Part shown: one piece after another, positions 59,901 through 64,000 of the stretch
Numbering within the stretch: the stretch's first letter is position 1
How the letters are laid out: each line of letters starts with the position of its first letter
Assembly (NCBI GenBank): GCA_023053545.1
Contig: JAKZAN010000006.1
Span: 5,213,001-5,277,000 of the forward strand
DNA from: Lepidurus packardi
Lineage: Eukaryota; Arthropoda; Branchiopoda; Notostraca; Triopsidae
Direction of reading: 5' to 3'
DNA length: 64,000 bases
Program-made: the position numbers and the translations under genes
The notes under the pieces: model-generated
Told to the model about the DNA's origin: nothing
What the model saw: only the letters and a program-made list of their open reading frames with translations
Databases searched by the model: none

Positions 59901-62443
59901 CCTTTGTTGCCTGTCGTCGAGGCAATCGCACGACACGCTTTTACGGCGTCACCTTACCCGGTCATTCTCTCCATCGAGAACCACTGCAGTATCACCCAGC
60001 AGCAGACAATGGCGGCCATATTTCAGGTACGTTCAGTCCTCCTTCGGTCTTTCTGTCTTTCCACAAAAAAACTGAAAATTCCGGAACATTTCAAAGAGCC
60101 AGCTGGGTTCTAACTTCCCTTTCTTCCATGAATATGTAGCGAGTCCTAGGCGATCGATTAGTGTCGCGGTTCCTATTCGACTCAGACTTTACGGAAGAGG
60201 CCCGGTTACCCTCCCCGTCTCAGCTCAAGCATCGATTCTTAATCAAGAACAAGAAATTGGTCGTATCTATCCCTCCGCTTATTAGGCCTGCCTCCTTAAG
60301 CGGTTCCGCCGCCGACTCGCCGGGCGATGGCACCGAGCCCGAGACGCGAACCTTCAAAAAACGACCGTTAAAGAAGTCGCTGTCGCAGGGCGGTCGGTCA
60401 GATTCGGTCTCGAGTCAGGACTCGGGGAAAAACACGTTGAGTCACTTCGCCAGCTCCCAAATCCACAAGTCCTCACATCGAAACTCCCCTCCGCGCTTAG
60501 AATACTCGTCGAGTTGTCCCCCTCCGCTCGACGACGACGTGATCGATGGCTTCACGAGACGGAAAAAGGTACAGACCCAACCCCAAATCGCGCCTGAACT
60601 CTCCCTTTTGGTTACCTACTGCCAAGCGACCAAGTTCCGCGAGTTTAAACCGTTGCCCTTACGGCCCCCTTCCGTTCACCCGACTCCCCCTCTTTCAACC
60701 GCCTCTCTTACCTCTTCTTCTTCCACCGCGTCCTGTCCCTCCGCCTTTGAGTGCTGTTCCATTAACGAGAACACGGCTAAGAAGCTCTGTCGCAAGCAAC
60801 CGGTGACCGTGTTAGCCCACACGGAGACCCAGTTGATCCGGACTTACCCGGCGGCGATGAGGATCGACAGCTCCAACTTCAACCCGGTCTTCTTCTGGGC
60901 GGTTGGGATCCAAATGGTTGCGTTAAACTACCAAACCCAGGACCCAGCCTTACACGTCAACCAGGCCTTGTTTCAGTCGCGAGGTAATACAGGTTACGTC
61001 CTTAAGCCGGCTTTGATGTGGGACCGGAGCAATGTCATGTATCGGCGCTTCAACCCGTGGAACAAGGCCTTTGATGGGATCCACGCCTGGCAGTTACAGT
61101 TAACTATAATTTCTGGTCAATTTCTGTGTCCGAACCCGAGCGGGAACCCGATCATCGACGTAGAGATCATCGGGATCCCGATCGATTCGGTTAAGCATAA
61201 GACGCGGCTCGTGCCGCGGAACGCTGTCAATCCTGTCTTTAACGAAACGTTCCAATTCTCGATCGCCTTCTTGGATTTGGCGTTTTTAAGGGTTTGTGTC
61301 ATGGATTTGAGTACAAATACAGTTACGGCCCAACGAGTGGTGCCGGTGAAGGATTTGCGGCCGGGGTACCGCCATCTACCCTTGTGTAATGTTATGAACC
61401 TTGCGCTGCCCATGGCGTCGCTTTGTATCCATTCGAGCTTGGAGGAGGAGACATTGGAAGCAGCCGCGGCGTCAGTGACGGTAGCGGCCGACTCGCCGCA
61501 GATCAAGCGCAAAATGTTCTTCCTGGTGATTGACACACGGTCGCTAACGCTTCCGACCGGGGCCGAGCAAGTGATCGTGAAGGTAACGCAAGAGTGCACG
61601 GCCGCGGACGGGATCCGCCAAGCCTTGGCCAAGTGCACGCTGCCGGAGCAGGAGAATCGCTTCCAGAACTACCTTTTGTTGGAAGAAGTGAACCGCGGGT
61701 GGGACGAAGCCAACAAGCTGGTTCCGCCGGTGCAGCGCGTGCTGGGACACGAGGAGAGACTCCTCGAGGCACAGTCGCGTTGGACAGGCGAGGGCAAGTT
61801 CATTTTACGCAAAATCGTAGAGGACCCAAGCTTCAGAGCGTGGCTGTCTTCCGTCAAAGGCAAGTACCCTACCGTCTCGGTGGATTTCGACAGCGACGGT
61901 GATGTCACCGAGGAAAGGTTCCTGGTGTGTATCCATAACGTATCAGCGGAGATTCCCTACGCGATCTTGAAGAGTTCGGTGGCGGCCACCTCTCGGGAGG
62001 TCTTGTTTCAAGCCTTGTCCAAGACGAGACAAAGTTCGGACGAGTTTTGGCAGTATGTCCTGGTGGAGGAGCGAGGCCAACTACGTAGGATTATGACTGA
62101 GGGGGAGATCGTGTACCAGACGCAGTCCCGATGGGCGACCACGGGCCGGTTTTGCGTGGAGCGATCCGGTAAAGCGATGATGGGAAGTTCCAGCTCGGAG
62201 ACGGTTCTGAAGAAGTTGGCCATCTTCCGAGCGACGTCACTGTTCGGCAAGAAGCTAAAGAACGTACCTAAAGTGCAAGTCAAAGAGATGCATAGTGATC
62301 CAGGGTTCATAGGGTCGTCGCACGCCGGTGTACGAGCCAAGGGTACTTCGTTATTGACTGAGCAGTCCCGAGCTCAATCCGAGCTTCAACTCAATCAGGA
62401 CAAGTCAAGTGTGTTTTTACGCAGACTCAAATTTCTTCGGTAG
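47328..62443 (+). CDS. PLCE1: Phospholipase C epsilon (whole spliced gene, 16 coding exons)
   Basis: Phosphoinositide phospholipase C of the epsilon class. It cleaves PIP2 into IP3 and diacylglycerol at the membrane, is activated by Ras/Rap through RA domains, and is itself a Ras-family GEF. Sixteen exons join in phase into about 1,941 residues (human about 2,300, C. elegans plc-1 about 1,900). Approximate domains are: variable N-terminus 1-290, CDC25 GEF 300-636, PH-like 637-838, EF hands 920-1050, X 1065-1215, X-Y linker to 1320, Y 1325-1488, C2 1489-1600, RA1 1630-1733 and RA2 1763-1850. The catalytic histidines are present: His ~1080 in SSHNTYL and His ~1126 in YHGHTLTTK, with the Ca-binding ELDCWD motif. 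Only the epsilon class combines GEF and RA domains with a PLC core. The exact start and the donor at 57512 are uncertain. Confidence 0.95.
48674..48950. repeat. Intronic repeat, copy 1 of 2 (PLC epsilon gene)
   Basis: About 280 bp similar to 51835-52122. Shared blocks include GGAGTGCA.GACAT, TTTTTAGCACTAG.ATGCG and ATGAGCTATTGTCACG. This copy ends about 80 bases before exon 2. Confidence 0.8.
49029..49238 (+). CDS. PLCE1: PLC epsilon exon 2 (70 codons)
   Basis: Strong acceptor (T-rich tract then GTCACAG) and consensus donor (ATTATA then GTAAGT), phase 0 on both sides. It encodes [16 protein letters not shown] and then helical sequence ending [15 protein letters not shown] do not recognise a named domain. 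It lies just before the GEF domain and fits the phase of both neighbours. Confidence 0.75.
49645..50600. repeat. Tandem array, ~316-bp unit, three copies
   Basis: The block AATTTCTTTCAAATTCTAAG begins at 49645 and 49961, and a near copy begins at 50278, giving a period of 316-317 bp. Each unit is built from smaller segments carrying variants of CAACAATGAAAC and TCATTCTAAC. The third copy ends about 90 bases before the GEF exon at 50690. Open frames within it are artefacts of the repeat. Confidence 0.9.
50690..51270 (+). CDS. PLCE1: PLC epsilon exon 3: start of the CDC25 GEF domain
   Basis: Acceptor GTTACGCAG and donor TTGAG then GTATAT, ending in phase 2. It contains [18 protein letters not shown] and [14 protein letters not shown], then [18 protein letters not shown] and [15 protein letters not shown]. 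These align with the human PLCE1 segments KELIDLQPLIQFPEEVA, FNEVSSWVTWLIL and MGNYNAVMEFLAGLR. Between them sits a low-complexity insert of about 50 residues rich in Ser, Thr, Asn and Pro. A second AG at 50694 could also serve as acceptor. Confidence 0.92.
51835..52122. repeat. Intronic repeat, copy 2 of 2 (PLC epsilon gene)
   Basis: Second, diverged copy of the repeat at 48674-48950, in the same orientation and again in the intron directly upstream of an exon (exon 4 at 52249). Confidence 0.8.
52249..52387 (+). CDS. PLCE1: PLC epsilon exon 4: CDC25 GEF domain
   Basis: Acceptor TTTTTTATTCTAG, donor CAAGG then GTAAAG. It encodes (R)[19 protein letters not shown] and [19 protein letters not shown], continuing the GEF helices after AGLR. 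It enters in phase 2 and leaves in phase 0. Confidence 0.9.
52614..52721 (+). CDS. PLCE1: PLC epsilon exon 5: CDC25 GEF domain
   Basis: A 36-codon exon, phase 0 at both ends, with acceptor GGTAACTAG and donor TAGAG then GTAAAT. It encodes [20 protein letters not shown], which matches the CDC25 signature 'P..G.FL.EL' (human GCKVVPFCGVFLKELCEVL). Confidence 0.93.
52876..53018 (+). CDS. PLCE1: PLC epsilon exon 6: CDC25 GEF domain
   Basis: Encodes [20 protein letters not shown], aligning with human VADYSGQDNFLQRVGQNGL, followed by helix [18 protein letters not shown]. The acceptor TATGTTCAAG is followed by a phase-0 start; the donor is CAAAG then GTGAGA, in phase 2. Confidence 0.92.
53131..53145 (+). 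promoter_or_regulatory. CTCF-like site in a PLC epsilon intron
   Basis: CCCCTAGATGGCGCC, close to the conserved insulator-protein core (CC..[CT]AG[AG]TGGCGC). The flanks form an imperfect dyad, CCCCT...AGGGG. Confidence 0.35.
53672..53747 (+). CDS. PLCE1: PLC epsilon exon 7: end of the GEF region, NAGNAG acceptor
   Basis: Short exon with acceptor GCCTAGCAG and donor GTACAC then GTGAGT. It encodes (S)[19 protein letters not shown] and DPHSVH and is phase-compatible with both neighbours. The tandem TAG-CAG acceptor allows a start at 53672 or 53675, adding or removing one serine. Confidence 0.8.
54005..54700. repeat. Tandem duplication of ~330-355 bp with CRE cassette
   Basis: Two adjacent similar units lie in the intron before the PH-like exon. 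TCTCGCTAGAAAC recurs 331 bases apart and ACCGTACCATGTCGTGACGT recurs about 354 bases apart. Each unit holds one TGACGTCA palindrome followed by GATAACTCGAGAACC. Confidence 0.85.
54837..55442 (+). CDS. PLCE1: PLC epsilon exon 8: PH-like domain
   Basis: A 202-codon exon starting [13 protein letters not shown], where human PLCE1 has LLQGATVIHYDQD. It continues through a PH-like fold ([46 protein letters not shown]) to [15 protein letters not shown] and GPSTEQAIE, where human has WLRKQYVSLYQEDG and GPTLAHAVE. The donor is TTGAG then GTAAAA at 55443. A later GT at 55483 and the in-frame stop at 55491 mark the run-on. The acceptor AAAAG has a weak pyrimidine tract. Confidence 0.9.
56542..56643 (+). 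CDS. PLCE1: PLC epsilon exon 9: linker
   Basis: A 34-codon exon, phase 0 at both ends, with acceptor TTTATTAG and donor TTATC then GTAAGT. It encodes [20 protein letters not shown] and [14 protein letters not shown]. Joined to the previous exon it gives [17 protein letters not shown], equivalent to human AVELFGGRRWSARNPSP. A polylysine patch follows, as in human. Confidence 0.8.
56790..56944 (+). CDS. PLCE1: PLC epsilon exon 10: linker before the EF hands
   Basis: Acceptor TTCTTATATATAG, donor TCAAG then GTAACA, entering in phase 0 and leaving in phase 2. It encodes [20 protein letters not shown] through [18 protein letters not shown], a Ser/Thr/Pro-rich linker like the one before the EF hands in human PLCE1. 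Confidence 0.8.
57084..57197 (+). CDS. PLCE1: PLC epsilon exon 11: EF-hand region, first part
   Basis: Acceptor GGTTCTTTCAG, donor TACAA then GTAAAA, phase 2 at both sides. It encodes a basic stretch ([19 protein letters not shown]) then [20 protein letters not shown], aligning with the human segment leading into MSFVEFVELFKSF. Confidence 0.83.
57436..57512 (+). CDS. PLCE1: PLC epsilon exon 12: EF-hand region (3' end uncertain)
   Basis: Excellent acceptor (long T tract then GCAG). It encodes [20 protein letters not shown], aligning with human VRSRKDLKDLFDVYAVP. The next exon requires a phase-1 end. The only GT in that phase before the in-frame stop at 57566 follows 57512 (CATTT then GTCTTA), a poor donor. 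The end is chosen for phase, not for site strength. Confidence 0.6.
57633..57742 (+). CDS. PLCE1: PLC epsilon exon 13: EF-hand region
   Basis: Acceptor TTTTTGTATAG, donor TCCAA then GTAAAA. The only open frame needs a phase-1 predecessor and gives [20 protein letters not shown] then AVQLLIQ. This aligns with human [24 protein letters not shown]. Confidence 0.88.
58618..58845 (+). CDS. PLCE1: PLC epsilon exon 14: end of EF hands and start of catalytic X domain
   Basis: A 76-codon exon, phase 0, with acceptor TTTTCATTAG and donor AGTCAA then GTAAGA. It encodes [13 protein letters not shown] and then [20 protein letters not shown], the signature start of the PLC X domain with the first catalytic histidine. 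It ends ESSADVYSQ, the same exon boundary region as in human. Confidence 0.97.
59805..60026 (+). CDS. PLCE1: PLC epsilon exon 15: catalytic X domain
   Basis: A 74-codon exon, phase 0, with acceptor GTACAATAG and donor TTTCAG then GTACGT. It encodes [20 protein letters not shown] and [13 protein letters not shown], carrying the Ca-binding acidic motif and the second catalytic histidine. [19 protein letters not shown] follows, another invariant X-domain block. Confidence 0.97.
60140..62443 (+). CDS. PLCE1: PLC epsilon exon 16: end of X, linker, Y, C2, RA1, RA2
   Basis: A single exon of 768 codons, acceptor GAATATGTAG, stop TAG at 62441-62443. It begins [17 protein letters not shown] (end of X). 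A Ser-rich linker of about 105 residues is followed by the Y domain ([56 protein letters not shown]). The C2 domain runs through [19 protein letters not shown] and [12 protein letters not shown] to YRHLPL. RA1 holds [10 protein letters not shown] and [13 protein letters not shown]2 holds [23 protein letters not shown] and [10 protein letters not shown]. It is unusually long and intronless next to the other exons. Confidence 0.97.
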   Translation, partial: RVLGDRLVSRFLFDSDFTEEARLPSPSQLKHRFLIKNKKLVVSIPPLIRPASLSGSAADSPGDGTEPETRTFKKRPLKKSLSQGGRSDSVSSQDSGKNTLSHFASSQIHKSSHRNSPPRLEYSSSCPPPLDDDVIDGFTRRKKVQTQPQIAPELSLLVTYCQATKFREFKPLPLRPPSVHPTPPLSTASLTSSSSTASCPSAFECCSINENTAKKLCRKQPVTVLAHTETQLIRTYPAAMRIDSSNFNPVFFWAVGIQMVALNYQTQDPALHVNQALFQSRGNTGYVLKPALMWDRSNVMYRRFNPWNKAFDGIHAWQLQLTIISGQFLCPNPSGNPIIDVEIIGIPIDSVKHKTRLVPRNAVNPVFNETFQFSIAFLDLAFLRVCVMDLSTNTVTAQRVVPVKDLRPGYRHLPLCNVMNLALPMASLCIHSSLEEETLEAAAASVTVAADSPQIKRKMFFLVIDTRSLTLPTGAEQVIVKVTQECTAADGIRQALAKCTLPEQENRFQNYLLLEEVNRGWDEANKLVPPVQRVLGHEERLLEAQSRWTGEGKFILRKIVEDPSFRAWLSSVKGKYPTVSVDFDSDGDVTEERFLVCIHNVSAEIPYAILKSSVAATSREVLFQALSKTRQSSDEFWQYVLVEERGQLRRIMTEGEIVYQTQSRWATTGRFCVERSGKAMMGSSSSETVLKKLAIFRATSLFGKKLKNVPKVQVKEMHSDPGFIGSSHAGVRAKGTSLLTEQSRAQSELQLNQDKSSVFLRRLKFLR

Positions 62444-62481
62444 ACCATTTTGTAAACAAGATGAACGTTGACCATCGTTCT

Positions 62482-62487
62482 ATTAAA
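62482..62487 (+). terminator. Proximal poly(A) signal variant of the PLC epsilon gene
   Basis: ATTAAA about 40 bases after the stop codon, followed by a T/G-rich stretch. It could give a short alternative 3' UTR. Confidence 0.35.
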
Positions 62488-63079
62488 CGAGTTTTAAAAT
62501 AATTACGGTAGCTTGTGTTTGTTTGTGCGAGCCCAGAGTCTGATTCCTCAAATATATTTTTCACTATAAAACCATCTGGCTTCCTGATGATCGAAAATTG
62601 ATTAATCGATTTTTAGGGAAAGTCGATTTTCGATACTTAACCAAATACGCTGACAGTAAAGTTGGAGAAGTAACCCTGAATCGTTACACGTAGGTGTTAC
62701 CCAATTTAACCTTCAAACAAATTTGCTAATTTGAAAAGTATTCTTTATGCACAAGTCAGACCGCTGACTTGCACCTTTAGAGTATCGCTTGAAGGCTGCT
62801 TTTTGCACAGTCAGCTGTCAGTTCCAGCATAACAAAAAAGAAAGGCTATAGAAGTATCCCTCACCACTGTTGGACTGATCCAAACCAAGGATTCTGGAGA
62901 TAAGTATCGGCAGTGCCATCGACGGTGTCCAATATCCCTATGGCGTAAGTCACGCCATCCTTGGTGTTGTTAGGTGATATTCTGTCTCCCGCTTTTGAGT
63001 AATATCAGTCTTTTGCATGTTATTTAAATTAAGGATGTTAAGGATGATTTGAAAATGTATATTGTATATGTGAGCTTTC

Positions 63080-63085
63080 AATAAA
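63080..63085 (+). terminator. Distal poly(A) signal of the PLC epsilon gene
   Basis: Canonical AATAAA about 640 bases after the stop codon, with a T-rich downstream region. The intervening sequence (62444-63079) shows no other gene and reads as 3' UTR. Confidence 0.5.
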
Positions 63086-63351
63086 ACAATTTAAATCAAA
63101 CATACGGCCTTGTCATTATTTTGAATGATTTTGACTCGTAAGCAAAAATTAAGTAAAGATTTTGTATTACACTTTAAAATACATACAAAGAAATATATCA
63201 TCACGAAAACTTGTAGGGAGCACAGGGTATGGCTATTGGCGAACAGTAATATTTTTACAAACCGAACAAAAGATGGATGCTACCCTCATACTGTATACAC
63301 TGGCTCAGTCCATAGTTGTATTTATAGGTGTTTCAACGACGATTATATATA

Positions 63352-63480
63352 AGCCCATGACCGCGTGGATAACACGCACGACTGGGGACCCAAAGGTCCT
63401 CGGTTCGATTCCCGGTCGAGGCACTTTATTTCGTCGAAAAAACGAAATATTAAAGGGCTCCCTTTCCCTGTACCATATTG
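63352..63480 (+). repeat. tRNA-derived SINE-like element
   Basis: Contains a perfect pol III B box (GGTTCGATTCC at ~63402) and, ~40 bases upstream, an A-box/D-arm-like block CGCGTGGATAACACG. The acceptor and T stems do not pair properly, so it is not a working tRNA gene. The tRNA-like part ends GTCGAGGCA and is followed by unrelated sequence, as in SINEs. Confidence 0.6.
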
Positions 63481-63493
63481 CCTTCCCGGTTCC

Positions 63494-63550
63494 TATTCCC
63501 ATATTCGAAATTGTGATGCTTCGGCATCACGAGCTCGAATATCGGGGATA
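63494..63550. other. Long hairpin with a TTCG tetraloop
   Basis: The inner stem GTGATGC-TTCG-GCATCAC and the outer arms (TATTCCCATATTCGA with TCGAATATCGGGGATA) pair almost completely, interrupted by a small internal loop, one bulge and one mismatch. It lies just downstream of the SINE-like tRNA part and may be its body. Confidence 0.75.
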
Positions 63551-64000
63551 GGAAACCGAGCAGGGGCGTTGGGAACAGGGGAAAGGGGCGAGGCTCTCAA
63601 TTTTTGACGATTTTTCAAGGGGACCCCCTTGATACAGCATTATTCCTTATGGAGAAAAGCCCAGAAAAAGCTTTCCCAGACCGAAAAGGAGCCACGCCCA
63701 CTTTTTTCGCAATCCACCAATAGGATTCGTCCTTTTCGCGGAGGCCACACCCCTTTAGGCGGATTTTTTGAAAAATTACCGAAAAATTTCCCCCAAATTT
63801 CGCTTTTTATTAAAAAAATTCCAAATGTAAACAAAAGAGACATTTTTGGAAACTAGATTTTACTGGGAATCTTTGAGGGTACAATAAATAAGCAAATAAG
63901 GAATTCCGAGGGAAGCAAAACATCTCATTTGCATAATTTTATAATCTAATTTTTGGAACCAAGAAAAGTCACAGAAGAAAAATTCCAACAGATTTAGAAA

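Noticed and set aside
61117..61638. 173-codon minus-strand ORF
   Set aside because: It lies opposite the C2 and RA1 coding sequence of PLC epsilon and is a shadow of that GC-rich exon.
63352..63425. Functional tRNA gene suggested by a perfect B box
   Set aside because: The acceptor arms do not pair beyond about three bases and the T stem has a mismatch, so it is a tRNA-derived repeat, not a tRNA.

Overview
This window is animal nuclear DNA. It is AT-rich and intron-rich, and full of short repeats. Nearly all ORFs longer than 60 codons are chance or low-complexity reading frames. Two real protein-coding genes can be assembled from spliced exons, both on the + strand. The animal is probably an arthropod, perhaps a crustacean. 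The reasons are an FGF8-like ligand with a long disordered tail, like insect Pyramus/Thisbe, and a phospholipase C epsilon gene, which Drosophila lacks. Species cannot be named from the sequence.

Gene 1 (about 16.9-22.2 kb) is a secreted fibroblast growth factor of the FGF8/17/18 (Pyramus/Thisbe) type. A 49-nt signal-peptide exon, a 364-nt exon, a 104-nt central exon and a 939-nt last exon join in phase. They give a beta-trefoil core followed by a tail of roughly 230 residues that is basic and Ser/Pro-rich. The initiator exon is ambiguous.

Gene 2 (about 47.3-62.4 kb, poly(A) near 63.1 kb) is phospholipase C epsilon. Sixteen coding exons join without a phase break into a model of about 1,941 residues. 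The order is variable N-terminus, CDC25-type Ras/Rap GEF, PH-like domain, EF hands, catalytic X and Y, C2, RA1 and RA2. The last exon alone holds 768 codons, while the others are small. One EF-hand donor site is poor. FGF receptors signal through Ras and PLC, so the two genes belong to connected pathways, but nothing shows that their proximity is functional.

Layout: 1-16.3 kb has no recognisable gene but holds several repeat families; 16.3-22.2 kb is FGF; 22.2-47.2 kb is intergenic or unrecognised; 47.3-63.1 kb is PLCE; 63.3-63.6 kb is a tRNA-derived SINE-like element with a strong hairpin.

The repeats are the most unusual part. One is an 11-base word (CAACAATGAAA or its complement) scattered over the whole window and condensed into about 155-bp and 316-bp higher-order arrays. 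A second is a monomer of about 61 bp with core GCATAGGAAAATCGCCCTTA, in short arrays on both strands at seven or more loci. A third is a cassette in which the palindrome TGACGTCA precedes a conserved ATAACTC..GAAC block by 26-34 bases. There is also a frameshifted Tigger/pogo-type transposase relic. I see no operon, CRISPR array, rRNA or intact mobile-element gene.
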